DNA from: VBDM01 sp035499735
GTDB lineage: Bacteria > Pseudomonadota > Gammaproteobacteria > Burkholderiales > SG8-39
Length of the DNA stretch: 64,000 nucleotides
Assembly (NCBI GenBank): GCA_035499735.1
Contig: DATJYC010000037.1
Coordinates: 1 to 64,000 of the forward strand
Direction of reading: 5' to 3'
The notes under the pieces are model-generated. The model made no database searches and was not told where the DNA came from. It saw nothing but the letters and a program-made list of their open reading frames with translations. This document shows, piece by piece, positions 45,081 through 54,670 of this stretch. The translations under genes and the position numbers were made by a program. How positions within the stretch are numbered: the first letter of the stretch is position 1; each line of letters opens with the position of its first letter.

Positions 45081-46447
45081 AGCTTGCGCGCGAGCTCGGC
45101 GGCCTTGCCCGTATACGTGGAAGGCGTGAGCTTGAGCAGCCTCGCCTTCTCGGCCTCGGGCAGCGCGAGCCCTTTGATGAAGGCGCGCATCGTGTCGCCG
45201 TCGACGCGCTTGCCGCGTGTCAGCGCCTTCAACTGCTCGTAGGGGTCGGGGAGCCCGAACCTGCGCATCACGGTCTGAACGGCCTCGCCCAGCACTTCCC
45301 AGTTGGCGTCGAGGTCCTCGAGCATGCGCGCCGGGTCCGCCTCGAGCCTGGCGAGACCCTTCAGCGTGGACTCGCAGGCGAGCAGGCTGTGGCCGAGCGC
45401 GACGCCGATGTTCCTCTGCACCGTCGAATCGGACAGGTCGCGCTGCCAGCGCGACACCGGCAGCTTTTCCGAGAGATGCCGCAGCAGCGCGTTGGCGACG
45501 CCGAGGTTGCCTTCGGAATTCTCGAAGTCGATCGGGTTCACCTTGTGCGGCATGGTCGAGGAGCCCACTTCGCCCGCCTTCGCTTTCTGCCTGAAGTAGC
45601 CGAGCGACACATAGCCCCAGACGTCGCGGTCGAGATCGAGGAGCACCGTGTTGGCGCGCGCGAACGCGTCGAACTGCTCGGCGAAGCTGTCGTGCGGCTC
45701 GATCTGGGTCGTATGCGAATTGAACTCGAGCCCCACCGACTCGACGAAGCGCCGGGCGAAGCCTTCCCAGTCGAAGTCCGGGTAGGCGGCGACGTGCGCG
45801 TTGTAGTTGCCCACCGCGCCGTTGATCTTTCCGGCGAGCGACACCGCCGCGATGCCCTTCCGCGCGCGGCGCAGCCGGTGCGCGAAGTTCGCGAGCTCCT
45901 TGCCGAGCGTCGTCGGCGTCGCCGGCTGCCCGTGGGTGCGCGACAGCATGGGCGCGTCGGCGAGCGATCGCGCCATCGTCGCGAGCGAGTCGATGACGCG
46001 GTCGAGTGCCGGCAGCAGCACGCGGTCGCGCGCCTCCTTGATCATCAGCGCGTAGGCGAGGTTGTTGATGTCCTCGGAGGTGCAGGCGAAGTGGACGAAG
46101 CCCGCGACGCGCGCGGCCTCGGAGTTTCCCTCGAGGCGCCGCTTCAGCCAGTACTCGATCGCCTTGACGTCGTGGTTCGTCTCGGCCTCGATCGCCTTCA
46201 CCTGCGCCGCGTCCTCTTCCGAGAACGCTTCGATCAGGCGCTCGAGCGCGCGGTTCGTGTCCCTGGAGAAGGGCTTGATCTCGGCGATCGCGGCGTCGGC
46301 GGCGAGCGCGAGCAGCCAGCGTATTTCGATCGCGATGCGGTTGCGGAAAAGCGCCGCCTCGCTGAAGTGTGCGCGCAGCGGCTCGAGTTGCTTGTGATAG
46401 CGTCCGTCCAGAGGGGATAATGCGCTCAGCGGTGAGAGCGGCGGCAT
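45077..46447 (-). CDS. purB: Adenylosuccinate lyase
   Basis: 456 residues; cleaves SAICAR and adenylosuccinate in purine synthesis. Signatures: LDGRYHKQLEPL at the N-terminus, TSEDINNLAYALM, SRTHGQPATPTTLGKELANF, and the fumarase-superfamily GSSTMPHKVNPIDFENSEGN. ATG at 46447 gives the standard beginning; the frame is open further up as a shadow of the UDG gene. Divergent from the UDG gene by 15 bases. Confidence 0.96.
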   Translation of the reverse strand: MPPLSPLSALSPLDGRYHKQLEPLRAHFSEAALFRNRIAIEIRWLLALAADAAIAEIKPFSRDTNRALERLIEAFSEEDAAQVKAIEAETNHDVKAIEYWLKRRLEGNSEAARVAGFVHFACTSEDINNLAYALMIKEARDRVLLPALDRVIDSLATMARSLADAPMLSRTHGQPATPTTLGKELANFAHRLRRARKGIAAVSLAGKINGAVGNYNAHVAAYPDFDWEGFARRFVESVGLEFNSHTTQIEPHDSFAEQFDAFARANTVLLDLDRDVWGYVSLGYFRQKAKAGEVGSSTMPHKVNPIDFENSEGNLGVANALLRHLSEKLPVSRWQRDLSDSTVQRNIGVALGHSLLACESTLKGLARLEADPARMLEDLDANWEVLGEAVQTVMRRFGLPDPYEQLKALTRGKRVDGDTMRAFIKGLALPEAEKARLLKLTPSTYTGKAAELARKL

Positions 46448-46462
46448 CGACGGACCTGTGTG

Positions 46463-47089
46463 ATGAGCAGCGTCAATTTTACCATGCGGGTGGCGGCCGA
46501 TTTCGAGCGCCTGCTCGCCGAGGTGCGCGCGTGCGAGCTGTGCGCAGCGCACCTGCCCAATCCCCCGAGGCCCGTGCTCCGCGGCTCGCCCGGCGCGAGC
46601 CTGCTCATCGTCGGCCAGGCGCCGGGGCGCCGCGTGCACGAGAGCGGCGTTCCGTGGAACGATCCCTCGGGCAACCTGCTGCGCGAGTGGCTGCGCCTGG
46701 ATCGCGACGCCTTCTACGACGAGCGCCGCATCGCCATCATCCCGGTCGGATTCTGCTACCCGGGAACGGGCGACTCGGGCGACCTTCCGCCCCGTCCCGA
46801 ATGCGCGCCGCACTGGCATCCGCGCCTGCGCGCGCAGCTGCCGCGCGTACGCCTCACGCTGCTCGTAGGAAGCTACGCGCACGCCTACTATCTCGGAGCG
46901 CGCAGGAAGAAGACGCTCGCCGGGACGGTGCGCGCGCGCGACGAGTACCTGCCCGAGTTCTTCCCTCTGCCCCACCCGAGCCCGCGCAACCGGCGGTGGC
47001 TGAAGAACAACGCCTGGTTCGAGCGCGAGGTCCTGCCGCAGCTCCGCAGGCGCGTCAAGGCGTGCCTTTCGGTAGAATCCGCGCCATGA
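46463..47089 (+). CDS. Uracil-DNA glycosylase family protein with Fe-S cysteines
   Basis: 208 residues. Active-site segments VGQAPGRRVHESGVPWNDPSG and LPHPSPRN place it in the UDG superfamily (COG1573). Cys24/Cys27 (CELC), Cys98 (GFCYPG) and Cys114 (PECAPHW) fit the [4Fe-4S] pattern of family 4/5 enzymes. Removes uracil or related bases from DNA. ATG at 46463; a GTG one codon earlier is possible. Stop overlaps the next gene (ATGA). Confidence 0.85.
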   Translation: MSSVNFTMRVAADFERLLAEVRACELCAAHLPNPPRPVLRGSPGASLLIVGQAPGRRVHESGVPWNDPSGNLLREWLRLDRDAFYDERRIAIIPVGFCYPGTGDSGDLPPRPECAPHWHPRLRAQLPRVRLTLLVGSYAHAYYLGARRKKTLAGTVRARDEYLPEFFPLPHPSPRNRRWLKNNAWFEREVLPQLRRRVKACLSVESAP

Positions 47090-47694
47090 AGCTGATAGGC
47101 TCGCTCGCCAGCCCGTACACCCGCAAGGTGCGCATCGTGCTCGCGGAAAAGAGGATCGAGTACGACTTCGAGGTCGACAATCCCTGGAAGGCGGACGCGG
47201 TCACGCCGAAGTTCAATCCGCTCGGGAAGGTGCCCGTGCTCGTGCTCGACGACGGCTCCGCGATCTACGATTCGCGCGTGATCGTCGCCTTCCTCGACGG
47301 CGCCTCGCCGCTGTCGCGCCTGGTGTCCGCCGACCCGCGCGAGCGGGTCGAGGTGCGCCGCTGGGAAGCGCTCGCCGACGGCGTCCTCGACGCCGGCGTC
47401 GCCGCGCGTCTGGAGAACCAGCGCGACGCGAAGCTCCGCAACGCGGCGTGGGTCGACCGCCAGATGGGCAAGGTACGCTCGGGGCTCGCCGCCCTGGAGG
47501 CGGACCTCGGCGAGAAGCTCTGGTGCTCGGGCAACGCCTGCACCCTCGCAGACATAGCCGTCGGCGTCTGCCTGGGGTGGCTGGATTTCCGCTACCCCAA
47601 GATGGACTGGAAGAAGGATCACGCGAACCTCGCGCGGCATTTCGCGAAGCTCTCCGAGCGTCCCTCTTTCGCCGAGACCGTTCCCAGTGAATGA
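47086..47694 (+). CDS. Glutathione S-transferase family protein
   Basis: 202 residues: N-terminal thioredoxin-like domain (SLASPYTRKVRIVLAEK, FNPLGKVPVLVLDDG, YDSRVIVAFLD) with the catalytic Ser/Tyr region near residue 9, and an all-helical C-terminal domain (TLADIAVGVCLGWLDFRYP). TAGAAT lies 7 bases before the ATG, so a separate, near-leaderless start is possible. Overlaps the next gene by 8 bases. Confidence 0.92.
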   Translation: MKLIGSLASPYTRKVRIVLAEKRIEYDFEVDNPWKADAVTPKFNPLGKVPVLVLDDGSAIYDSRVIVAFLDGASPLSRLVSADPRERVEVRRWEALADGVLDAGVAARLENQRDAKLRNAAWVDRQMGKVRSGLAALEADLGEKLWCSGNACTLADIAVGVCLGWLDFRYPKMDWKKDHANLARHFAKLSERPSFAETVPSE

Positions 47695-48499
47695 CCTTCT
47701 CTCCAACCCCGCGGTCCAGGGGGGCGTAGCGCCTTTTGCCGCCGGACTGGTCGTCGCGGCGCTGCTCGGGCGCTACCGCCTCGGCGGCCTCGCCGTCGCA
47801 GCCGCCTTCGCCACCGCCGTGTACTTCATCGCAGGCTTCGACTTCACGCCGCTCTCGGCCACGCGCAAGATCATCCTCCTCGGCCTCGCGGCGCCGGTCG
47901 TCGGCATCGTCGTCGACTTCGCGTTCAGGCCCACGCGCCTGGGCTCGTACCTCCTCGCGATCGCGGGGGCGGCCGCCGCCGCCTGGGTCTTCTGGCCGGT
48001 GCTCGCCCAGAAGGACCTGGAGCGCGCCCTGCTGCCCGGCGCGACCGCGGTCCTCGCCTCCGCCTGGGTCGTCGGGTTCTCCGAGCAGCGGCTCGCCGGG
48101 GACAGCGTGCGCACGGCGGCGTCGGGCCTCGCCCTGGGCGCGGGCACCGGGGTCGCCGCCGTCTTCGGCGCCGCGCTCACCTATGGCCTCTACGGCGTCG
48201 CGGTCGCCGCGGGATCGGGCGCGTTTCTGCTCGCGCAAATGGTCACCGGCAAGCGCAGCTATGCCGGCGCGACCTTCACCCTCAGCGTCACCGTCGTCGC
48301 GATACTGATCGCGTCGGCGGCGATGATCCTCGCCCAGTTGCCGTGGTATTCGGTCGTCGTGCTCGCGCTCGTTCCCGTCGCGGCCAACCTGCCCGTGCCA
48401 GCGGGCGCGGCGCTGTGGCTGCAGGCCGTGCTCGCCTCGCTCTACGGATTCGTCGTCGCCGGAATCGCCTGCGCGCTTGCGTGGCACGCGGGCGGCTGA
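47687..48499 (+). CDS. Integral membrane protein of unknown function
   Basis: 270 residues with about eight to nine hydrophobic helices spread over the whole length and few charged residues except LRPTRLGSY-like loops (AFRPTRLGSY near residue 81). I do not recognise the family. GTG start at 47687 overlapping the GST stop, so it is co-translated. 30 bases before the YceI gene. Confidence 0.8.
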   Translation: MNDLLSNPAVQGGVAPFAAGLVVAALLGRYRLGGLAVAAAFATAVYFIAGFDFTPLSATRKIILLGLAAPVVGIVVDFAFRPTRLGSYLLAIAGAAAAAWVFWPVLAQKDLERALLPGATAVLASAWVVGFSEQRLAGDSVRTAASGLALGAGTGVAAVFGAALTYGLYGVAVAAGSGAFLLAQMVTGKRSYAGATFTLSVTVVAILIASAAMILAQLPWYSVVVLALVPVAANLPVPAGAALWLQAVLASLYGFVVAGIACALAWHAGG

Positions 48500-48529
48500 T
48501 TGCCGTCAACCCCACCCAAGGAGAAAAGC

Positions 48530-49126
48530 ATGTCTTTGAAGCTGACAGCAGGTCTTGCCGCCGCGGCGCTGCCGCTCGCCGCGGCCGCTGCGCCGGAGTC
48601 GTTCACCGTCGATCCCTACCACAGCATTCCCTATTTCGAAGTGGTCCACCTGAACACCTCGGTCATCCGCGGCCGCTTCGAGAAGGTCACGGGCAAGATG
48701 ACGCTCGATACCGCCGCGAAGACCGGCTCGATCGAGCTCTCGATTCCAACAGCGACGCTGAGCACGGGCGACAACGACAAGGGCAGCCGCCCGCGCTCGC
48801 GCGACGAGCACCTGCGCTCGCCCGACTTCTTCAACGTCGCCGAATTCCCGACGATGAGCTACAAGGGCAAGGCGACGAAATTCAACGGCGACCACCCCGC
48901 CGCGATCGAGGGCGAGCTGACGCTGCTCGGCGTGACCAAGCCGGTCACGCTCACGGTCGAGCGCTGGAACTGCGGGCCCGATCCGCGCACCCAGGGCAAG
49001 CGCTACTTCTGCGGCGGCAACGCCACCGGGTCGTTCAAGCGGTCGGACTTCGGCATGAAGTTCATCGTCGGCCCGGTGAGCGACGAGGTGAAGCTGTGGA
49101 CCTCGATCGAGGCGTTCCGGGACTAA
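48530..49126 (+). CDS. YceI-family periplasmic protein
   Basis: 198 residues: signal peptide (residues 1-20, ending AAAAA) and a YceI lipocalin-like beta barrel (FTVDPYHSIPYFEVVHLNTS at the start; MSYKGKATKF; GELTLLGVTKPVTL; FGMKFIVG). Members bind isoprenoid-like ligands. ATG at 48530 has AAGGAGA 5 bases upstream; a start at 48500 lacks a site. Convergent with mnmA, 4 bases apart. Confidence 0.92.
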   Translation: MSLKLTAGLAAAALPLAAAAAPESFTVDPYHSIPYFEVVHLNTSVIRGRFEKVTGKMTLDTAAKTGSIELSIPTATLSTGDNDKGSRPRSRDEHLRSPDFFNVAEFPTMSYKGKATKFNGDHPAAIEGELTLLGVTKPVTLTVERWNCGPDPRTQGKRYFCGGNATGSFKRSDFGMKFIVGPVSDEVKLWTSIEAFRD

Positions 49127-49130
49127 GTCG

Positions 49131-50204
49131 TTACTGGATCACCCCGCCCCCGAGGCAGGTCTCCCCGTTGTAGAGCACGACGGACTGCCCGGGGGTAACC
49201 GCCCACTGGGGATCGGAGAACTCGACGTCGATTCCGTTCCCGGCGTCGCGCACGCGGCAGTCCGCATCCGCCTGCCGGTAGCGCGTCTTGGCGCCGTAAG
49301 GCGCTTCCGTCCCCGGCCGCTCGCCGCTGACCCACGCCAGATCCTCGGCGCGCAGCCTGCGCGACAGAAGCGCCGGGTGGTCGTGCCCTTGCACGACGAT
49401 CAGCTCGTTGTTCTCGAAATCCTTCCCGGAGACGTACCACGCTCCGCCGCCGGAGTCCTTGAGCCCCCCGATGCCGATGCCTTTCCTCTGGCCGATGGTG
49501 TAGAAGGACAGGCCGACGTGCTCCCCGACCGCGCGGCCCTCGGGCGTGCGCATGATCCCGGGGCTCGTCGGCAGGTAGCGGTTCAGGAACTCGCGGAACG
49601 GGCGCTCGCCGATGAAGCAGATGCCGGTCGAGTCGCGCTTCGCGAAGTTGTGAAGCCCGGCCTCCCGCGCGATTCTCCTCACCTCGGTCTTCTTCAGCTC
49701 GCCGACCGGGAACAGCACGCGCGACAGCTGCGCCTGGTTCAGCCGGTGCAGGAAGTAGCTCTGGTCCTTCGCAGGATCGCGCGCCTTGAGCAGCTCGAAG
49801 CCGCCGCCGACTTCGCGCACGCGCGCATAGTGCCCCGTGGCGATGCGCTTCGCGCCCAGCTTCATCGCGTGGTCCAGGAACGCCTTGAACTTGATCTCGG
49901 CGTTGCACAGCACGTCCGGGTTGGGGGTGCGGCCGGCCGAGTACTCGGCGAGGAAGGCTCTGAACACGCGCTCCTTGTACTCCGCCGAGAAATTCACGAC
50001 CTCGAGGTCGATGCCGATCGTCTCGGCGACCGAGGCGCAGTCGACGAGGTCCTCGCGCGTCGAGCAGTATTCGTCGTCGTCGTCCTCCTCCCAGTTCTTC
50101 ATGAAGAGGCCGACCACATCGCAGCCTTGCCGCTTCAGGAGGAGCGCGGCGACCGACGAATCGACGCCGCCCGACATGCCCACCACGATTCTTTCGCCTG
50201 TCAT
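49131..50204 (-). CDS. mnmA: tRNA-specific 2-thiouridylase
   Basis: 357 residues; installs the 2-thio group on the wobble uridine of Lys/Glu/Gln tRNAs. PP-loop VVGMSGGVDSSVAALLL, catalytic Cys in TPNPDVLCNAEIKF, second Cys in STGICFIGE, and TIGQRKGI. ATG at 50204; 8 bases downstream of the aminotransferase stop on the same strand. The frame is open much further upstream as a shadow. Confidence 0.96.
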   Translation of the reverse strand: MTGERIVVGMSGGVDSSVAALLLKRQGCDVVGLFMKNWEEDDDDEYCSTREDLVDCASVAETIGIDLEVVNFSAEYKERVFRAFLAEYSAGRTPNPDVLCNAEIKFKAFLDHAMKLGAKRIATGHYARVREVGGGFELLKARDPAKDQSYFLHRLNQAQLSRVLFPVGELKKTEVRRIAREAGLHNFAKRDSTGICFIGERPFREFLNRYLPTSPGIMRTPEGRAVGEHVGLSFYTIGQRKGIGIGGLKDSGGGAWYVSGKDFENNELIVVQGHDHPALLSRRLRAEDLAWVSGERPGTEAPYGAKTRYRQADADCRVRDAGNGIDVEFSDPQWAVTPGQSVVLYNGETCLGGGVIQ

Positions 50205-50212
50205 GGACAGGC

Positions 50213-51424
50213 CTACGCCGCGCGGCGCTGGTTCTTCCGGATGAACTCCGCCATGCGCGCCACGCCCTGCTCGATCGCGGCATTGGAAGCCGCGTAGGAG
50301 AAACGGATGTGCTGGCCTTCGCCCGGCACGCGCGCGCCGAAGTGGATGTCGGCGAGCACGGCGACCCCGGCCTCGTTCAGGAGGCGCTTCCTGAATTCCT
50401 CGGAGTCGGCCGCGCCTATCATGCGGCAGGCCTCGGTAACGTTCGGCCAGGCGTAGAAGGCGCCGCCGGGGGTCTTGCAGAACACGCCCGGCACCTTGTT
50501 CAGGAGGCCGACGATGAGGTCGCGGCGCGCGAGGAAGGAGTCGCGCATCCTCTGCGCCTCGTCCTGCGGACCGTTCACGGCCTCGACCGCGGCCCACTGG
50601 CTGATGTGCGACGCGCAGGAGTCCGTGTTGGTCACCCAGCGCACGAACTGCGGCGCGAGCGCCGGGCTGGACGCGAAGCCGATGCGCCAGCCGGTCATCG
50701 CCCAGGTCTTGGAGGCGCCGTCGGAGATGATGGTGCGCTCGACCATTCCGGGAAAAGACGCGATCGAGCAGAACTCGCCCTCGTAGCACAGCCGCGAGTA
50801 GATCTCGTCGGCGTAGATCCAGACGTCGGGATGACGCCCGAGGATCGCGGCGATCGCCTCGAGGTCTCTCTTCCCGAGGATGCCTCCGGTCGGGTTCTGC
50901 GGCGAATTGAGGATGAGGAGCTTCGTCTTCTTCGTGATCTTCGACTCGAGCTCCGAGGGATCGAAGGCAAAATTGCGCGCCTCGCGCAGATGGAGCGGCA
51001 CCGGCACCGCCCCGTTCGCCACAATCTGGGACTCGTAGATCGGGAAACCCGGGTTCGGGTAGATCACCTCGTCCCCCACGCCGTAGTCGGTGGTCGAGAG
51101 GATGGCGTAGGCGATGAAGGGCTTCGCGCCGCCGCCGATCACGACATCCTCGGGCCGGATCGACAGCCCGCGCATCGCCCCCATGTAGCGCGCCGCGGCC
51201 TCGCGCAGCTCGGGGATGCCGGCCGAGGGCGTATAGCCGTGCTTGCCCTCGCGCACGGCGCGCACCGCGGCGTCCTGGATGTTCACCGGTGTATGGAAGT
51301 CCGGCTGTCCGATGCAGAAGGAGATGAGGTCCTTGCCCCTGCGGGCGAGCTCGTTCACCTCGGCGAGGACCACGAAGGCGTTCTCGGTGCCGAGGTTCTC
51401 GGTGCGGCGGCTGATCTTGGGCAT
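50213..51424 (-). CDS. Class I/II pyridoxal-phosphate aminotransferase
   Basis: 403 residues, fold type I. Cofactor sites: FCIGQPDFHTP, GGGAKPFIAYA, NSPQNPTGG, and Schiff-base Lys in SDGASKTWAMTGWRIG. Close to aspartate/alanine-type transaminases; exact substrates unclear. Together with mnmA it is one transcript. ATG at 51424, 102 bases from the divergent corA start. Confidence 0.92.
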   Translation of the reverse strand: MPKISRRTENLGTENAFVVLAEVNELARRGKDLISFCIGQPDFHTPVNIQDAAVRAVREGKHGYTPSAGIPELREAAARYMGAMRGLSIRPEDVVIGGGAKPFIAYAILSTTDYGVGDEVIYPNPGFPIYESQIVANGAVPVPLHLREARNFAFDPSELESKITKKTKLLILNSPQNPTGGILGKRDLEAIAAILGRHPDVWIYADEIYSRLCYEGEFCSIASFPGMVERTIISDGASKTWAMTGWRIGFASSPALAPQFVRWVTNTDSCASHISQWAAVEAVNGPQDEAQRMRDSFLARRDLIVGLLNKVPGVFCKTPGGAFYAWPNVTEACRMIGAADSEEFRKRLLNEAGVAVLADIHFGARVPGEGQHIRFSYAASNAAIEQGVARMAEFIRKNQRRAA

Positions 51425-51526
51425 GCGGATATGTCAGGGATGCCAGGGGCGTGTCAAGCACCTCATTTTATCCTATGCGCAAAGCCCCTCGTGGCTTATC
51501 ATTTCCGGCGCGAGACGGGAGAAACA

Positions 51527-52489
51527 ATGCTGGTCAATTGCGGCGCCTACCAGGACGGACGAAAGCTCGGCGACATCAAGCCCGAGGAGATCGGGCAGTA
51601 CGTCGGCCGTCCCGAGTGCTTCGTCTGGGTCGCGCTCAAGGATCCGGGGCCGGGCGAGCTCGCCGCCATGCAAAAGGAGTTCGATCTGCACGAGCTCGCC
51701 GTCGAGGACGCGACCCACGGCCACCAGCGCCCCAAGATCGACGAGTACGGCGGCTCCCTTTTCGCGGTGCTGCACAACGTCCAGTTCGGGGACGAGCTCA
51801 AGGTCGGCGAGGTCGACCTGTTCGTCGGAAGGAACTACATCCTTTCGGTGCGCAATCAGGCCGAGCCGGGCTTCGCTTCGGTGCGGGCACGCTGCGAGAG
51901 CGAGCCCGAGCTGCTGAAGCTCGGGTCGGGATTCGTGTTCTACGCGCTCATCGACGCCGTGGTCGACCGTTACTTCCCGGTGCTCGACGCCATCGAGGAC
52001 GAATTCGAGAAGTTCGAGGCTCAGATCTTCTCGGGGAGCTCGCTCCGCGCCAATATCGAGGGCCTGTACTACGTGCGTCAGAAGCTCACCACGCTCCAGC
52101 ACGCGGTGCTGCCGCTGCTCGAAGCCGTGGGCAAGCTGTACGGCGGCCGCGTCCCTCAGGTGTGCACCGGAATGCAGGAATACTACCGCGACGTCTACGA
52201 CCACCTCGTGCGCATCAGCCAGACGATCAACAGCCAGCGCGACACCGTCACCACGGCGATCCAGGTCAACGTCGCGATGATCACGTTCAGCGAGACCGAG
52301 GTGACCAAGCGGCTCGCGGCCTGGGGCGCGCTGATCGCGGTGCCGACCTTTGTCGCGAGCCTCTACGGCATGAACTTCAAGAACATGCCGGAGCTCGACT
52401 GGGCCTGGGGCTACCCGGTGACGGTCGCCGCGATGGCGGTGATCAACGTCATCCTCTTCTTCCGCTTCCGCAAGGCCGGCTGGCTCTAG
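51527..52489 (+). CDS. corA: CorA-family Mg2+/divalent-cation channel
   Basis: 320 residues: large N-terminal cytoplasmic alpha/beta domain, a long helix (residues about 150-250), then two C-terminal transmembrane helices with the family loop YGMNFKNMPEL between them (GMN filter). ATG at 51527 preceded by GGGAGA. Stop overlaps the lutB stop (CTAG at 52486-52489). Confidence 0.95.
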   Translation: MLVNCGAYQDGRKLGDIKPEEIGQYVGRPECFVWVALKDPGPGELAAMQKEFDLHELAVEDATHGHQRPKIDEYGGSLFAVLHNVQFGDELKVGEVDLFVGRNYILSVRNQAEPGFASVRARCESEPELLKLGSGFVFYALIDAVVDRYFPVLDAIEDEFEKFEAQIFSGSSLRANIEGLYYVRQKLTTLQHAVLPLLEAVGKLYGGRVPQVCTGMQEYYRDVYDHLVRISQTINSQRDTVTTAIQVNVAMITFSETEVTKRLAAWGALIAVPTFVASLYGMNFKNMPELDWAWGYPVTVAAMAVINVILFFRFRKAGWL

Positions 52490-53901
52490 CGCCGGCGCGC
52501 GGCGTAGAGCGAGCGGAACGTTCTCCAGGACCTCGGCGCGGGGAAGAACCGGCCGCGGGTCCACTCCGAGCCGAAGGGCAGCCTCGAGATCATTCCGCTC
52601 CGGCCCCCGAGCGCGCGCAGGAAGGCCGCCGCCGCGGCCGTCGCGAGCGCGTACAGGCGCGGACGCAGGGCGAGCCACGCCCACAGGCGCAAGCCCAGCC
52701 TCTCCCTCGCCGGGCGCAGGCCGCGATCGACCTGCTTCTCGCGCAGGTCCCGCAGCAGCTCGGGCAGCGGGATCTTCACCGGGCAGGCGACCGAGCAGGC
52801 GCCGCACAGGGTCGCCGCGTGCGGCAGGTCGAGCGCGTTCTCCAGCCCGACGTAGCTTGGCGTGAGCACCGACCCCATCGGACCCGGATAGACCCAGCCG
52901 TAGGCGTGACCGCCGACGGCCCGGTATACGGGGCAGTGGTTCATGCACGCGCCGCAGCGGATGCAGCGCAGCATCTCCTGCATCCCGCCGCCGACCAGGC
53001 TCGTTCGCCCGGCGTCGACGAGCACGAAATACATGTACTCGGGCCCGTCGCGGTCGGGCGCCTGACGGGGCCCCGTGAACAGGCTCACGTAGTTGGAGAT
53101 CGGCTGGCCGGTCGCCGAGCGCGTCAGCAGGCGCAGGAGCGTCGCGAAATCCTCGAGCGTCGGGATCACCTTCTCGATTCCGGTCAGGCAGACGTGAACG
53201 CGCGGCAGCGTCGTCACCATGCGGCCGTTGCCCTCGTTGGTGACGATCACGCCGGAGCCGCTCTCGGCGATGAGGAAATTGCCGCCGGAGAGACCGAGGT
53301 CGGCGCCGAGGAAGTGCCCGCGCAGCACCTCGCGCGCCTCGCGCGTCATGAGCGGGATGTCGGTCTTGCGCGGCGCGCGGTGGCGCGCCTCGAACAGGTC
53401 GGCGACCTCGCCCCTGTTCTTGTGCAGCGCCGGCGCAATGATGTGCGAGGGCGGCTCGCCGGCGAGCTGCAGGATGTACTCGCCGAGGTCGGTCTCGACG
53501 GGCGTCACGCCCGCGGCTTCGAGCGCCTCGTTTACCCCCGCTTCCTCCGAGAGCATCGACTTGGATTTGATCGCCTTCTTCACACCGTGACGCCGGCAGA
53601 TATCCAGCAGCAGATCGCAGGCTTCCTCGCGCGTCTCGGCGAAGAGCACGGTCGCGCCGCGGCGGGTGGCCTCGGCCTCGAAGCGCTCGATCCAGGCGTC
53701 GAGGCTCGCGAGCGCGCGGTCGCGGATCGCCGCGCCCTCTCCGCGCAGCTTCTCGAACAGTCCCGCGCCGAAGTCGGCCACCGCCCTGGCGCGCAGAGCC
53801 GTGAAGCCGGTCGAGCTGAACTTCTGCAGGTTCGACTGTAGCGCAGCGTCGGCGAGGGCCGCGGCCGCGCGCGGCCTGAAGTGCATCGACTGGATCTGCA
53901 T
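52486..53901 (-). CDS. lutB: L-lactate utilisation iron-sulfur protein LutB
   Basis: 471 residues. N-terminal LutB/LUD domain (SKSMLSEEAGVNEALE; FLIAESGSGVIVTNEGNG), then two CxxCxxC clusters (CIRCGACMNHCPVY; CGACSVACPVKIP) for [4Fe-4S]. With LutA it oxidises L-lactate to pyruvate. ATG at 53901 shares a base with the lutA stop (TGATG). No lutC is adjacent. Confidence 0.94.
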   Translation of the reverse strand: MQIQSMHFRPRAAAALADAALQSNLQKFSSTGFTALRARAVADFGAGLFEKLRGEGAAIRDRALASLDAWIERFEAEATRRGATVLFAETREEACDLLLDICRRHGVKKAIKSKSMLSEEAGVNEALEAAGVTPVETDLGEYILQLAGEPPSHIIAPALHKNRGEVADLFEARHRAPRKTDIPLMTREAREVLRGHFLGADLGLSGGNFLIAESGSGVIVTNEGNGRMVTTLPRVHVCLTGIEKVIPTLEDFATLLRLLTRSATGQPISNYVSLFTGPRQAPDRDGPEYMYFVLVDAGRTSLVGGGMQEMLRCIRCGACMNHCPVYRAVGGHAYGWVYPGPMGSVLTPSYVGLENALDLPHAATLCGACSVACPVKIPLPELLRDLREKQVDRGLRPARERLGLRLWAWLALRPRLYALATAAAAAFLRALGGRSGMISRLPFGSEWTRGRFFPAPRSWRTFRSLYAARRR

Positions 53902-54626
53902 CAGCGCTCTCCGGCCAGCACCTCGGCGACGTGCAGCACGCGCGTCGTGTCGTCGCCGCGCTTGCGCAGCCGCCCCTCGATGTTGAGCATGCAGCCGAGG
54001 TCGCCGAGCACCACGGCCTGCGCTCCGCTCGCGGCGATGTGGGCGCACTTGCGCTCGGCCATTTCCGCCGAGACGTCGCCGTATTTGATCGAAAAAGTCC
54101 CGCCGAACCCGCAGCAGGTCTCGCACTCCTCCATTTCGACGAGCTTGAGGCCTTCCACCTTGGCGAGCAGCTTGCGCGGCTCCGTCTTCACGCCCAGCTC
54201 GCGCAGGCCCGAGCACGAGTCGTGGTAGGTCACCGCGCCGTCGAAGCGCGCCGACACCCGGGGACGGTGCGCCACCTTGGCGAGGAACTCGGTCAGCTCG
54301 TAGGTGCGCGCGCCGAAGCGCTCGGCCCTCGCCCGCATCCCGGCGTCTTCCGAGAACACCTCGGGGAAATGCGTACGGATCATGCCTGCGCACGAGCCGG
54401 AGGGCGCGACGACGTAGGGGCAGTCCTCGAAATCGGCGATGAGCTTTTCGGCGAGCGCGCGCGCGGCCCTGCGGTCGCCCGAGTTCCAGCCCGGCTGGCC
54501 GCAGCAGGTCTGCGTCGCGGGAACGACGACGTCGCAGCCGGCGTCCTCGAGGAGCTTGAGCGCGGCGAACCCGATCGACGGCCGCATCAGATCGACGAGG
54601 CAGGTGACCAGTAGGCCGACGCGCAT
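53901..54626 (-). CDS. lutA: L-lactate utilisation protein LutA
   Basis: 241 residues with two CCG-domain repeats (TQTCCGQPGWNSG; ECETCCGFGGTFS), LVTCLVDLMRPS at the start. CCG domains bind Fe-S clusters in LutA/GlcF-type proteins. First gene of the lutAB pair. No Shine-Dalgarno sequence; an extended -10 (TGCTATGAT) ends only 6 bases before the ATG, so the transcript may be leaderless. Confidence 0.94.
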   Translation of the reverse strand: MRVGLLVTCLVDLMRPSIGFAALKLLEDAGCDVVVPATQTCCGQPGWNSGDRRAARALAEKLIADFEDCPYVVAPSGSCAGMIRTHFPEVFSEDAGMRARAERFGARTYELTEFLAKVAHRPRVSARFDGAVTYHDSCSGLRELGVKTEPRKLLAKVEGLKLVEMEECETCCGFGGTFSIKYGDVSAEMAERKCAHIAASGAQAVVLGDLGCMLNIEGRLRKRGDDTTRVLHVAEVLAGER

Positions 54627-54632
54627 GAAAAA

Positions 54633-54641
54633 ATCATAGCA
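54633..54641 (-). promoter_or_regulatory. Extended -10 for lutAB (leaderless start likely)
   Basis: TGCTATGAT on the minus strand, 6 bases before the lutA ATG, in the 44-base gap shared with a divergent gene. Transcription from here would start at or next to the ATG. Confidence 0.45.
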
Positions 54642-54670
54642 CGCAGCGTGGTATAGAATTCCGCGCTTCT

